Positions 26,556-34,954 of a DNA stretch of 43,336 bases are shown here, in pieces. The position numbers were made by a program, and so were the translations under genes. How positions within the stretch are numbered: the stretch's first letter is position 1; the number at the start of each line of letters is the position of its first letter. Origin of the DNA: Alphaproteobacteria bacterium (GTDB lineage Bacteria; Pseudomonadota; Alphaproteobacteria; TMED109); NCBI GenBank assembly GCA_022819905.1, contig JAJEGJ010000103.1, forward strand, positions 1-43,336. The letters run 5' to 3'. The notes beneath the pieces are model-generated. The model searched no databases, was not told where the DNA came from, and worked only from the letters and a program-made list of their open reading frames with translations.

Positions 26556-27598
26556 CCCGCCCCCTCTCCGGTCGCGGCAGGCCCGCTGCGCCAGCGCCTC
26601 ACCCGTTCCCGCACCCGAGGCGCGAGGCTTTCGAGCCCGTTCGGCAGGTAGAGTACCGAGAGGATCAGGATGGCCCCGTAGATCAACGGCCTTGCAGTAT
26701 CGAGCCCCAGGGCACGCAAGACGATCTCATTGATGACGGTGAGCACGACCACGCCGAGAATCGGGCCGTGGAAGGTGGCGGTTCCGCCGACGATTGCCCA
26801 GACTAGGACATAGACCATCTGGTCGACACCGAAGCGTGTCGGGTTCACGGCTCCGACATAGTGGGCGTACAGACCGCCCGCGATCCCGGCGAAGAAGGAG
26901 GCGATGACAAACGCGAGCGTCCGGTAGCGGAACGTGTCGATCCCGACCGATTCGGCGAGCCGGTCCTGCCAGTGGATTGCGTGGAAGGTCAACCCGATGC
27001 GTGATCGTTCGATCCGGTAGAGGACGAACAGCGAAGCCGATACGACGACCAGCGCCAGGAAGTAGTAGTTCACCGGCTCGAAGAAATCGATCGACAGGAA
27101 CCCGATGTCGATGTCGGGAAAGGCATCGATGCGCTTCAACCCCTTCGGGCCGCCGAAGGGTTCGGTGAAGCGCTTCCAGATCAGGCGGATGATCTCGCCG
27201 GCCGCGAACGAGCCGATCAGGAAGTAGAAGCCCTTCATCCGGAACAGCGGAAAGCTCAGGACCGCCGCGGTGGCTGCCGCAATGCCGCCGCCGAGCAACA
27301 GCGAGACCGGCACCGAAACGCCGAGCCGCTTTGCCAGCAGCGCGCTGGCATAGGCTCCGACCCCCATGATGACGACGTGGCCGAGTGACCACTCGCCGGT
27401 CAATGTCAACAGCCGGTAGCTGGACACCAGCAGGACGTTGATGACCAGAAGAACCGCGATTTCCTGCTGCGAATAGCTCAACAGGTAGGGAAGGACGGCC
27501 AGGACGGCGAACAGGAAGACCAGTCGCAGCTGCCAGGCGATCCGCCGGACCAGTTTTCCGGTCCCCGTTCCTGGCATGGTGCCGGTGGCTTCAGGCAC
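26552..27598 (-). CDS. LivM-like ABC transporter permease
   Basis: 348 aa with about nine to ten transmembrane helices and the LivM hallmarks LTGEWSLGHVVIMGVGAYASALLA and AGGLYAHYVGAVNPTRFG. The start is a GTG at 27598 with AAAGGA upstream, overlapping the livH-like gene by 8 bp; an ATG seven codons later has no ribosome site. Partner of the LivH-like permease. Confidence 0.92.
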   Translation of the reverse strand: MPEATGTMPGTGTGKLVRRIAWQLRLVFLFAVLAVLPYLLSYSQQEIAVLLVINVLLVSSYRLLTLTGEWSLGHVVIMGVGAYASALLAKRLGVSVPVSLLLGGGIAAATAAVLSFPLFRMKGFYFLIGSFAAGEIIRLIWKRFTEPFGGPKGLKRIDAFPDIDIGFLSIDFFEPVNYYFLALVVVSASLFVLYRIERSRIGLTFHAIHWQDRLAESVGIDTFRYRTLAFVIASFFAGIAGGLYAHYVGAVNPTRFGVDQMVYVLVWAIVGGTATFHGPILGVVVLTVINEIVLRALGLDTARPLIYGAILILSVLYLPNGLESLAPRVRERVRRWRSGPAATGEGAG

Positions 27599-28454
27599 GT
27601 TCCTTTGCCCCGAACAGGCCGGTCGGCCGCACCACCAGCACAGCGAGCATCAGGGCCAGTCCGACGATGTTGGCGACGACCCCGTCGAAGAAGGTTGTGA
27701 CAAATGTGTGGACGAATGCGTACAGGACCGCTGCGATCACTGCGCCTTCGAGGCTGCCCACGCCGCCCACGATGATGATGATGAAGGCCGTGACGATGAT
27801 CGAGTGGCCGATGTAGGGCGTCGGGCTGACCAGGGGCGCGGTCAGGGCGCCGGCGACGCCTGCCAGGGCAGCACCAATGAACATGGCGATGCGGGCGGTC
27901 TGGTTCATCGAGATGCCCTGGAGGGAAGCAGCCTCGGCATCCTGGGCGCAGGCCCGCAGCGCCCGACCGAATTTCGAGCGTTTGAGGAAGGCCCACAGAG
28001 CCGCCAGCAGCACGATCGCGGCCGCAATGACGAACAGCCGCTGATAGGTCAGGATGGCCCCGAAGACCTCAAATTTGTCTTGGGTCCAGGGTGGGACATG
28101 GCCCATGCGCCGGCCGAAGCCGAACACGGCCAAGGTCTGCAGAATGAGCAGGAAGCCGATCGAGGCAATCAGGCCGCCCAGGGGATTGTCGCGTAACGGC
28201 CTGAATAGCGTCCGCTCCATGACGAGGCCGACGAGGCCGACAAAGATCAACCCAGCCGCCACCGCCAGCAGGAAGGGAAAGTTCTCCTGGGCGTACAGGA
28301 ACACGACGCAATAGGCGCCCACCATGTACAGCTCGCCGTGCGCGAAGTTGATGACGCCCATGACGCCGAAGATCATGACCAGCCAGACAGCGATCAGCGC
28401 CATGTAACTGGCGGCATACGTCGCGTTGACGGCGGTCTGCCACAGCAGGTCCAT
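27591..28454 (-). CDS. LivH-like ABC transporter permease
   Basis: 287 aa, about eight transmembrane helices, with VMGVINFAHGELYMVGAY, the typical LivH loop, and ALRACAQDAEAASLQGI near the cytoplasmic coupling helix. First permease gene, 107 bp downstream of the binding-protein gene; a strong terminator-like hairpin lies in between, so its level is probably set by read-through. Confidence 0.93.
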   Translation of the reverse strand: MDLLWQTAVNATYAASYMALIAVWLVMIFGVMGVINFAHGELYMVGAYCVVFLYAQENFPFLLAVAAGLIFVGLVGLVMERTLFRPLRDNPLGGLIASIGFLLILQTLAVFGFGRRMGHVPPWTQDKFEVFGAILTYQRLFVIAAAIVLLAALWAFLKRSKFGRALRACAQDAEAASLQGISMNQTARIAMFIGAALAGVAGALTAPLVSPTPYIGHSIIVTAFIIIIVGGVGSLEGAVIAAVLYAFVHTFVTTFFDGVVANIVGLALMLAVLVVRPTGLFGAKERA

Positions 28455-28478
28455 CAGCGGGCCTCACCGGCTCGGGCG

Positions 28479-28520
28479 AAAAAACGCTGCCGGGACCGGG
28501 CGGCACCCGGCCCCGGCAGC
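28479..28520 (-). terminator. Attenuator-like terminator between binding protein and permease genes
   Basis: On the minus strand a perfect 9-bp stem (GCTGCCGGG at 28486-28494 with its complement at 28512-28520) encloses an inner 5-bp stem (28496-28500 with 28506-28510) and is followed by six T (28484-28479). It would stop much of the transcription after the binding-protein gene, giving excess binding protein over permease, as is common in ABC import operons. Confidence 0.8.
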
Positions 28521-28561
28521 CTGTACTAGCACGGCAGCGGCGCCATGCGGAGCGCGGTGTT

Positions 28562-29872
28562 CTACCCGCGCTGGTTCCACATCTGGCCCAGGTCCGTCAT
28601 GTGCTTGATCATCAGGTCCTTATGCTGATCCCACCAGGCGGGGATGGACCGGAATTCCTTGATCGTGGCCTTGCCGCCTTCGATCACGACGACCGGCCAG
28701 TTGCCGACCAGGGCGTTGTCGATGCCGAACAGCTCCGTGCCCCACCAGTCGGCGGTGCCGAACGCGTGCTTGCCGGTGCCGTCGGCCTTCATCGCCTCCA
28801 GGACGGCGGCCGGCTCGGCGCTGCCCGCGCTGCTGGCGGCGTCGGCCCAGAGGTCCATGATCGAGGCGTACTCCCAGGAGACGGCGCTCCATGCCGAGGC
28901 GCCGTAGCGCTTGGCGTACTCCGCGTAGAACTCGTTCGGGTTGACGAAGTTCACCCCTTCGCTGTTCAGCGCCGGGTCGTCGAAGTCCGGGAACTGGAAG
29001 ATGAAGCCTTCCATGAACTCTTCCGACGTCTTTTCGATGATGTTCTGGTAGAAGTCTGCGGTGCAGGAAATGATCTGACCCTGGTAGCCCTGCTGGAACG
29101 CCTGTTCACACAGCGGGTGGACGTAGTCGGCGTAGCAGGTATCCAGGCAGAGGATGTCGGGGTTCGCGGCAAGAAGCCTGGTCATGACCGGCGCGAAATC
29201 CGTCGTCGCGGGGTCGAAGAACAGGGGCGCGTCGACCATCTCGATCCCGGCCGCTTCGAAGGCCGCCAGATAGGTCGCCACCGACGGCTTGCCAAGGGCA
29301 TCGTCCTGCGCGCACATCGCGGCGGTCTTGAGATCCGGCTTGTTTTCCGCCAGCCACTCGACACCGGTCACGTTGTAGATCGGGTGCACCTCGCAGGGCG
29401 CCAGCAGGGTGGTGCTGTCCGGCGTCAGGTCGCTGGGAAGCAGCGTCGAGAACAGCATGCCCTCGCGCGCGGCGATCTCCTGCACGCCGGGCCACGTGTC
29501 GCCGCCCAGCATCATGACGAACTTGACGCCGTCTTCCTTGATCAGCTTGGTGGCGCCGGTGCGCGCCTTGGCGGCATCGTACTCGTTGTCGTAGCCGATG
29601 AACTCGATGTTGTACGACTGGCCGCCAATGTCGACCCCGCCCTTGGAATTGACCCAGTCCGCCCAGATCAGGCACCCGTCCAGGCCGGGTTTGCCCCAAG
29701 CTGCGACGGGACCGGTAAGCGGCGCCAGGAAGCCGATCTTGATGGTATGGCTGTCAGCGAAGGAGACGCGCGACAGGCCTGTGCTCATCGCTGCCAGTGC
29801 CGCCCCCGAGGCCGCTGAAGTGCCGAGAAATTTCCGCCTACTGATTTTGCGGTCAAGTGACTTGCGCGACAT
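28562..29872 (-). CDS. HAAT-family ABC substrate-binding protein, Tat-exported
   Basis: 436 aa. A twin-arginine signal (SRRKFLGTS at 11-19, then a hydrophobic Ala/Ser stretch, cleavage near ADS at about 40) precedes a type I periplasmic binding fold (IKIGFLAPLTGP ...). In amino-acid binders of this family the segment around residue 124-130 holds small Ser/Thr residues that grip the amino and carboxyl groups; here it reads GGDTWPGVQ with Trp127. The mature protein is rich in Trp and Tyr. This suggests an aromatic pocket for a methylated amine; it is an inference. AGGAGG stands before the ATG. Divergent from tmm, with ATTGGT sites between. Confidence 0.88.
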   Translation of the reverse strand: MSRKSLDRKISRRKFLGTSAASGAALAAMSTGLSRVSFADSHTIKIGFLAPLTGPVAAWGKPGLDGCLIWADWVNSKGGVDIGGQSYNIEFIGYDNEYDAAKARTGATKLIKEDGVKFVMMLGGDTWPGVQEIAAREGMLFSTLLPSDLTPDSTTLLAPCEVHPIYNVTGVEWLAENKPDLKTAAMCAQDDALGKPSVATYLAAFEAAGIEMVDAPLFFDPATTDFAPVMTRLLAANPDILCLDTCYADYVHPLCEQAFQQGYQGQIISCTADFYQNIIEKTSEEFMEGFIFQFPDFDDPALNSEGVNFVNPNEFYAEYAKRYGASAWSAVSWEYASIMDLWADAASSAGSAEPAAVLEAMKADGTGKHAFGTADWWGTELFGIDNALVGNWPVVVIEGGKATIKEFRSIPAWWDQHKDLMIKHMTDLGQMWNQRG

Positions 29873-29993
29873 ACGTGCCTCCTAGTTTGATACGCCTGCG
29901 CGGGCGTCCGTTGCCCAGCGGTGCTTCCGAAGGGTCCGGCGACGCACCGCAGAGTCTGCGCGACCGCAACCGGAGGCCGGTCCGTCAGCGCCA

Positions 29994-30013
29994 TGACCAA
30001 TTCTGACCAATTC
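29994..30013 (-). promoter_or_regulatory. Tandem ATTGGT sites upstream of the importer operon
   Basis: Two perfect 10-bp direct repeats TGACCAATTC, abutting. On the minus strand, in the sense of the importer, this is GAATTGGTCA twice. The half-site ATTGGT recurs at a 10-bp step, one helical turn, about 125-140 bp before the binding-protein ATG. Confidence 0.65.
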
Positions 30014-30185
30014 GCTCGGCGGGTGGCCGACTTTGCACGTCTGCGGTCAATCCCGTACAGCATGACAAATTAGGGGCTGGATGCAAGCGAAATATGCACT
30101 ATTGTCGCCATTCCACCCGATAGCGCTCGGCCTTGCCGAACCGAACGACCGTTACAGGTCGATACCACATGAGCGTATTTCGGCA

Positions 30186-30214
30186 CATAGTGGTGTAGAT
30201 TGGTATAGATTGGT
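30186..30214 (+). promoter_or_regulatory. Tandem ATTGGT sites upstream of tmm
   Basis: Three half-sites AGTGGT (30189), ATTGGT (30199) and ATTGGT (30209), exactly 10 bp apart, in the sense of tmm and 82-107 bp before its ATG. The last two form the direct repeat TAGATTGGT. Confidence 0.65.
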
Positions 30215-30244
30215 TTCGGCCCTCCGGGCGAAACTTGAACCCGC

Positions 30245-30276
30245 GCGGGCGACCGGGATCGGACCGGATCGCCCGC
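30245..30276 (+). other. Hairpin in the tmm leader
   Basis: GCGGGCGA (30245-30252) and CCGG (30253-30256) pair with CCGG (30264-30267) and TCGCCCGC (30269-30276), leaving a bulged A and a 7-nt loop. The 12-bp stem ends 19 bases before the tmm ATG, close enough to affect ribosome entry. No T-run follows. Confidence 0.5.
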
Positions 30277-30295
30277 CAGTACAGTGAGTAAGACC

Positions 30296-31639
30296 ATGGG
30301 CAAACGAGTTGCGGTGATCGGCGCGGGGCCGTCCGGCCTCGCCCAGCTAAGGGCGTTCCAGGCGGCAAAGGCCGGCGGGGCGGAGGTTCCGGAGGTCGTC
30401 TGCTACGAGAAGCAGGCGGACTGGGGCGGTTTGTGGAACTACACCTGGCGCACCGGGCTGGACGAATACGGTGAGCCGGTCCATTGCTCGATGTACCGAT
30501 ATTTGTGGTCGAACGGCCCCAAGGAAGGGCTGGAGTTCGCGGACTACTCGTTCGAAGAGCATTTCGGCAAGCAGATAGCCTCCTACCCGCCGCGCGAAGT
30601 CCTGTTCGATTACATCGAAGGCCGGGTGAAGAAGGCGGGGGTGCGCGATGCAATCCGTTTCCGGACGGCGGTGCGACGGGTCGACTACGACGACGCGACG
30701 GGCCTGTTCAGCGTCACGGCACACGATCTGGTGAACGACGTCGAGACCACCGAGAACTTCGACCATGTCGTCGTGGCGACCGGCCACTTCTCGACCCCGA
30801 ACGTGCCGCATTTCGACGGCTTGGACCGGTTCAACGGCCGCGTCATGCATGCCCATGATTTCCGTGACGCCGTCGAATTCAAGGACAAGGACATTCTGAT
30901 CATCGGCACCAGCTATTCGGCCGAGGACATCGGCTCCCAATGCTGGAAGTACGGCTGCAAGTCGGTCACCGTGAGCCACCGGACCGCGGCCATGGGGTAC
31001 GACTGGCCGGACAACTGGAAAGAGGTGCCGCTGCTGCAGAAGGTCGTGGGGAATACCTGCACCTTCAAGGACGGCTCAACGGCCGACGTCGACGCGATCA
31101 TCCTGTGCACCGGCTATCTGCATTACTTCCCCTTCATGGCGGCGGAACTCCGCCTCCGGACCGCCAACCGGCTCGCGGCGGCCGACCTCTACAAGGGGGT
31201 CGTGTGGGTCAACAATCCGAAGCTCTTCTATCTGGGCATGCAGGACCAGTGGTACACGTTCAACATGTTCGACGCACAGGCCTGGTATGTCCGGGACGTC
31301 ATCATGGGCCGGATCCAGGTGCCTGACCGCGAAGCCCGGGCGGCCGACGTTGTCGACCGGGAGGCCACGGAGGATGCCCTCGAGGATGACTACGGCGCGA
31401 TCCGGTACCAGGGCGACTATGTCCGGGAGCTGATCGCCGAGACCGACTATCCCAGCTTCGACGTGGATGGGGCCAACGAGGCCTTCTTCCAGTGGAAGAA
31501 GCACAAGAAGCAGAGCATCATGGCGTTCCGGGACAATGGGTACAAGTCGGTGATGACCGGTACCATGGCCCCAAACCACCACACGCCCTGGGTCGATGCC
31601 ATGGACGATTCGATGGAGAGCTATCTCCGGAGCGGATAG
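30296..31639 (+). CDS. tmm: Trimethylamine monooxygenase
   Basis: 447 aa flavin monooxygenase that oxidises trimethylamine to TMAO with NADPH and O2. FAD site GAGPSG (9-14), the FMO motif [11 protein letters not shown] (179-189), NADPH site GTSYSAED (from 204) and ATGHFSTP (161-168). Long stretches are near-identical to what I know of Tmm from Roseobacter and Methylocella types, such as [20 protein letters not shown] and [16 protein letters not shown]; this separates it from generic FMOs. Start at the ATG at 30296; a GTG at 30284 has no ribosome site. First gene of tmm-TPR-tdm-amidase; probably induced through the upstream ATTGGT array. Confidence 0.94.
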   Translation: MGKRVAVIGAGPSGLAQLRAFQAAKAGGAEVPEVVCYEKQADWGGLWNYTWRTGLDEYGEPVHCSMYRYLWSNGPKEGLEFADYSFEEHFGKQIASYPPREVLFDYIEGRVKKAGVRDAIRFRTAVRRVDYDDATGLFSVTAHDLVNDVETTENFDHVVVATGHFSTPNVPHFDGLDRFNGRVMHAHDFRDAVEFKDKDILIIGTSYSAEDIGSQCWKYGCKSVTVSHRTAAMGYDWPDNWKEVPLLQKVVGNTCTFKDGSTADVDAIILCTGYLHYFPFMAAELRLRTANRLAAADLYKGVVWVNNPKLFYLGMQDQWYTFNMFDAQAWYVRDVIMGRIQVPDREARAADVVDREATEDALEDDYGAIRYQGDYVRELIAETDYPSFDVDGANEAFFQWKKHKKQSIMAFRDNGYKSVMTGTMAPNHHTPWVDAMDDSMESYLRSG

Positions 31640-31660
31640 CGTAACCGGTGCTTCCCGACC

Positions 31661-32395
31661 ATGGCCGACGTGTCGACGGAATGGGAATGGGACGCCCTCT
31701 CGGCCGCCGCACTCGATGCCTATCGTGCGGCGCGACGGGAGGAGGCTGTCCACCTGTGGCGTCGGGCCGGGGCATTGGCACAGGTTTTTCCAGCGGGCGA
31801 TCCCCGCCGGGCCGCCAGCGAGAACAACAGCGCGCTTGCCTTCCTGGTCGATCAGGATCATGACGGCGCGGTCCCGGCGCTGTCGACGGCGCTTTCTTCG
31901 TGGGATGCGGCGCTGGAGTGGACCCGCGGCATGACGGTTGCCGCGGTGGCCCGCAGTTCGCTTTATCACCAGCGCATGGAACAGCGCCACGTCCAGACCT
32001 ACGGTGATGTCCGGCGCGCCCGGCACCGGGAGTTCCTGGCCGGTGCGGCAGCCCTCTCGCGGTTCAACCTCGCGATCGCCAGGCTGTTCCTGGATGAAGA
32101 CGAAACGGCCGACCGCCTGTTCGCCGCCGCGCTTGCCGAACGCGAGCAGGCGTTTGGGCCCAACAATGCCGAGGTCGTGCAAATGGCGCGCGTGCTGTCC
32201 GGTCGCGCCGACGCCGCCGAGGACGATGACCGGATGGCCGCGTACGACGCCAAGATCGAGGCTGCTGCCAAGAACAAGGCGTCCGACGTGCTCGACACGT
32301 GGCGCCGGGAACAGCCGCTGGAGATGACCGATACCCGTCGGCTCCTGGCGGCCGGCTATCTCACGGCGATCGTGCACGAACGCGATTTCCTGTAA
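31661..32395 (+). CDS. Helical-repeat (TPR-like) protein between tmm and tdm
   Basis: 244 aa, soluble, no signal peptide. Almost entirely helical, with Ala/Arg/Glu-rich helix pairs (about 13-40, 48-80, 118-145 and 145-170) that resemble TPR units, for example LSRFNLAIARLFLDEDETADRLFAAALAEREQAFGPNN, a tetratricopeptide-like pair. I see no catalytic motif. Its ATG is 21 bp after the tmm stop and 161 bp before tdm, so it is probably co-transcribed. A partner, scaffold or regulator of the TMA/TMAO enzymes is possible; I do not know a described role. Confidence 0.65.
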   Translation: MADVSTEWEWDALSAAALDAYRAARREEAVHLWRRAGALAQVFPAGDPRRAASENNSALAFLVDQDHDGAVPALSTALSSWDAALEWTRGMTVAAVARSSLYHQRMEQRHVQTYGDVRRARHREFLAGAAALSRFNLAIARLFLDEDETADRLFAAALAEREQAFGPNNAEVVQMARVLSGRADAAEDDDRMAAYDAKIEAAAKNKASDVLDTWRREQPLEMTDTRRLLAAGYLTAIVHERDFL

Positions 32396-32556
32396 CGCCC
32401 TACGATGTCATCAACTCCACACGCTTCGCCACTTGCCTACGGAGCCCCGCGCCGGGTGCGTCGCCCCTCCCTGGGGAGCGCCACCAACCCGGGTCTGATT
32501 GCCGACCGGCGGCCCAGTTCCTAGGCTGACGGGCGATAAAAGGTGCCAGGTTCGGA
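32396..32556. other. Leader region of tdm
   Basis: 161 bp gap, unusual within an otherwise tight operon. It can form a GC hairpin (CGCCCC at 32462-32467 with GGGG-a-GCG at 32473-32480) and is followed by GATAAAAGG near 32535. It may hold a separate tdm promoter or an RNA processing site; no ATTGG array is present. Confidence 0.35.
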
Positions 32557-34929
32557 ATGAACATCCAGACGCTGCAACCGCCGTTTTCCCAGGTGCCATC
32601 GACGGCTGGTGCCGTCCTTCTGCCCGGCATGCCCACGCTGGGCTTCGGTGTCGAGCGCTACGTTGCCGAGGGCGGCGGCGCAACCGTCTTTTCGCTGGAG
32701 CCGGGCGACAGGGTCACGGTTCGCGACCGGGAGGGCCGCCAGGCCGCGGAGATTTCCGCTTTCGCGCCGACCGGATCGGCGGACACGGAGGCGCTGGGTG
32801 TGACGGCGACCGGAACAGCGGAAGGCCTGAAGGCGATCCTGGGCGCAGGCGACGAACCGTCCAGGTCTCTTGCGGCCAGCCTGCAGCGGCGCGGCCTTGA
32901 TATCGCCTCGGCACGGTCGACCGAAGTCCTGGGCGGTGACTCGCGCCCGGGCGACGAGGCCGCTTTCACCGCCGAGCGGCCATTGGTGTGCTTTGTGGCG
33001 GCGCCGGGTAGCGCCATGCAGGTCGACCACCAGGATCCGCCGACCCGGATCGAAATCTTCGTTGCCCGTGCCAACCCGGTTGCACCCGCCGAGCACCCCG
33101 TGCCGGAGCCCCTGACCGATCCGCGTATCGACCGGCGCATTGCCGCCCGTACGGCCGAAGCCTACGAGGTCAGGGCCGGCGAATTCATCCAGATCATCGA
33201 CGTGCAGGGGCGCCAGTGCTCTGACTTTCAGGCGTTCGCCGCGGCCGGCCTGGAAAAGGACCGGGAACTTTGCCTGGACGCAACGGCGACGCGGACCCTG
33301 ATGGGCAGCGCCTATCCGGCCCCGGGCCTGCTGTCGAAGTGCTTCGACCAGAACCTGCAGCCGATGGTCGAGGTGATTCGCGACACCTGCGGCCGGCATG
33401 ACAGCTTCCTCTATGCCTGCACGGCGAAGTACTACGACGACATGGGCTATCCCGGCCATGTCAACTGCACCGACAACTTCAATACCGCGCTGGGGCCGTT
33501 CGGAATCGCGCCGCGCCGCGGCTGGATGGCGCTGAACTTCTTCTTCAATACCGGATTCGACGACGCCAACCAGGCGTTCCACGACAATCCCTGGTCTCGG
33601 CCGGGCGATTACGTGCTGCTGCAGGCGTTGACCGACCTTGTCTGCGTCTCGTCCGCCTGTCCGGACGATATCGATGCCGCCAACGGCTGGAATCCGACCG
33701 ACATTCACGTGCGGGTCTACCCGCGCGAGAACGTTTTTTCGAAAGCGATGGCCTATCGCATGACCCCCGACGCCGACCCGAAGCTGACCAAGGAGACCGG
33801 TTTCCACAGCCGGTTTGCGAGGCACACGAGGAACTTCACCGAATACAACGGTTATTGGCTAGCCAACTGTTTCACCAACCGGGGTGCCCTGGACGAGTAC
33901 TGGGCCTGCCGCGAGCGGGCGGTGATCATGGACCTGTCCGCGCTCCGAAAGTTCGAGGTGCTGGGGCCGGACGCCGAGCGCCTGATGCAGTGGGTGCTCA
34001 CCCGGAACATGCGACGCCTGGCCACCGGCCAGGTGGTCTACTCGGCCATGTGCTACGAAACCGGCGGCATGATCGACGACGGCACGGCGTTTCGGCTGGG
34101 CGACGACAATTTCCGGTGGGTCGGGGGATGCGACTACGGCGGCGAATGGATGCGTGAACAGGCGGCAGCTCTCGACCTCAACGTCTGGGTGCGATCGTCG
34201 ACCGACCAGCTTCACAACGTGGCGGTTCAGGGCCCGAAGAGCCGGGAGATCCTCCGGGAAGTGGTGTGGACCCCGCCGGCCCAGCCGGCAGTGGAAGAAT
34301 TGGGCTGGTTCCGGTTCACGATCGGCCGGATAGGTGATCATGCAGGAATCCCGGTCATCGTTTCCCGCACCGGCTACACCGGCGAGCTGGGTTTCGAGGT
34401 CTGGTGCCATCCGCGCGACGCTGGTGACGTGTGGGATGCCATCTGGGCCGCCGGGGAACCGCACGGGCTCTCGCCCTTCGGACTGGAAGCGCTAGACATG
34501 GTGCGGATCGAGGCCGGATTGATCTTCGCCAACCACGAATTTGACGACCAGACCGACCCGTTCGAGGCCGGAATCGGCTTCACGGTTCCGCTGAAGACGA
34601 AGGAGGATGATTTCGTCGGCCGGGAAGCCCTGGTCCGGCGCAGGCAATCTCCGCAGCGCAAGCTGGTCGGTCTGGAGCTGGATGGGCAGGAGCCCGCGGC
34701 CCACGGCGACTGCGTCCATATCGGACGGGCGCAGGTCGGCACCATCACGAGCGCCATGCGCTCACCGGTCCTGCGCAAGAACATCGCCCTGTGCCGCATG
34801 GACGTGACCGCCTCGGACGACGGGACCGCCGTCGAAGTCGGCAAGCTGGACGGCCACCAGAAGCGCATCCCGGCGCGGGTGGTGCCGTTCCCCTTCTACG
34901 ATCCCACGAAATCCCGGGTACGGGCCTAG
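32557..34929 (+). CDS. tdm: Trimethylamine-N-oxide demethylase (TMAO aldolase)
   Basis: 790 aa. Tdm converts TMAO to dimethylamine and formaldehyde at a zinc site, and its C-terminal tetrahydrofolate-binding domain can take up the formaldehyde. A DUF1989-type core (about 180-400) has Cys221 in GRQCSDFQAF, Cys239, Cys288 and Cys304 as possible metal ligands. A GcvT-like aminomethyltransferase domain (about 425-785) has GYTGELGFEVW and LGLEALDMVRIEAGL-type motifs. Residues 20-170 look like a second, cysteine-free DUF1989-like copy (GRQAAEISAF from 60). Length and order fit known Tdm. Partner genes tmm upstream and amidase 25 bp downstream. Confidence 0.92.
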   Translation: MNIQTLQPPFSQVPSTAGAVLLPGMPTLGFGVERYVAEGGGATVFSLEPGDRVTVRDREGRQAAEISAFAPTGSADTEALGVTATGTAEGLKAILGAGDEPSRSLAASLQRRGLDIASARSTEVLGGDSRPGDEAAFTAERPLVCFVAAPGSAMQVDHQDPPTRIEIFVARANPVAPAEHPVPEPLTDPRIDRRIAARTAEAYEVRAGEFIQIIDVQGRQCSDFQAFAAAGLEKDRELCLDATATRTLMGSAYPAPGLLSKCFDQNLQPMVEVIRDTCGRHDSFLYACTAKYYDDMGYPGHVNCTDNFNTALGPFGIAPRRGWMALNFFFNTGFDDANQAFHDNPWSRPGDYVLLQALTDLVCVSSACPDDIDAANGWNPTDIHVRVYPRENVFSKAMAYRMTPDADPKLTKETGFHSRFARHTRNFTEYNGYWLANCFTNRGALDEYWACRERAVIMDLSALRKFEVLGPDAERLMQWVLTRNMRRLATGQVVYSAMCYETGGMIDDGTAFRLGDDNFRWVGGCDYGGEWMREQAAALDLNVWVRSSTDQLHNVAVQGPKSREILREVVWTPPAQPAVEELGWFRFTIGRIGDHAGIPVIVSRTGYTGELGFEVWCHPRDAGDVWDAIWAAGEPHGLSPFGLEALDMVRIEAGLIFANHEFDDQTDPFEAGIGFTVPLKTKEDDFVGREALVRRRQSPQRKLVGLELDGQEPAAHGDCVHIGRAQVGTITSAMRSPVLRKNIALCRMDVTASDDGTAVEVGKLDGHQKRIPARVVPFPFYDPTKSRVRA

Positions 34930-34954
34930 TCCGTCTGAACGGCAGGAGAATGCG

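Larger units (their letters stand above)
29873..30295. other. Divergent control region between importer and tmm
   Basis: About 420 bp holding the promoters for both units. It contains an ATTGGT array on each side (29994-30013 and 30186-30214) and a strong hairpin just before the tmm start. I could not place -35/-10 elements with confidence. Confidence 0.6.
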
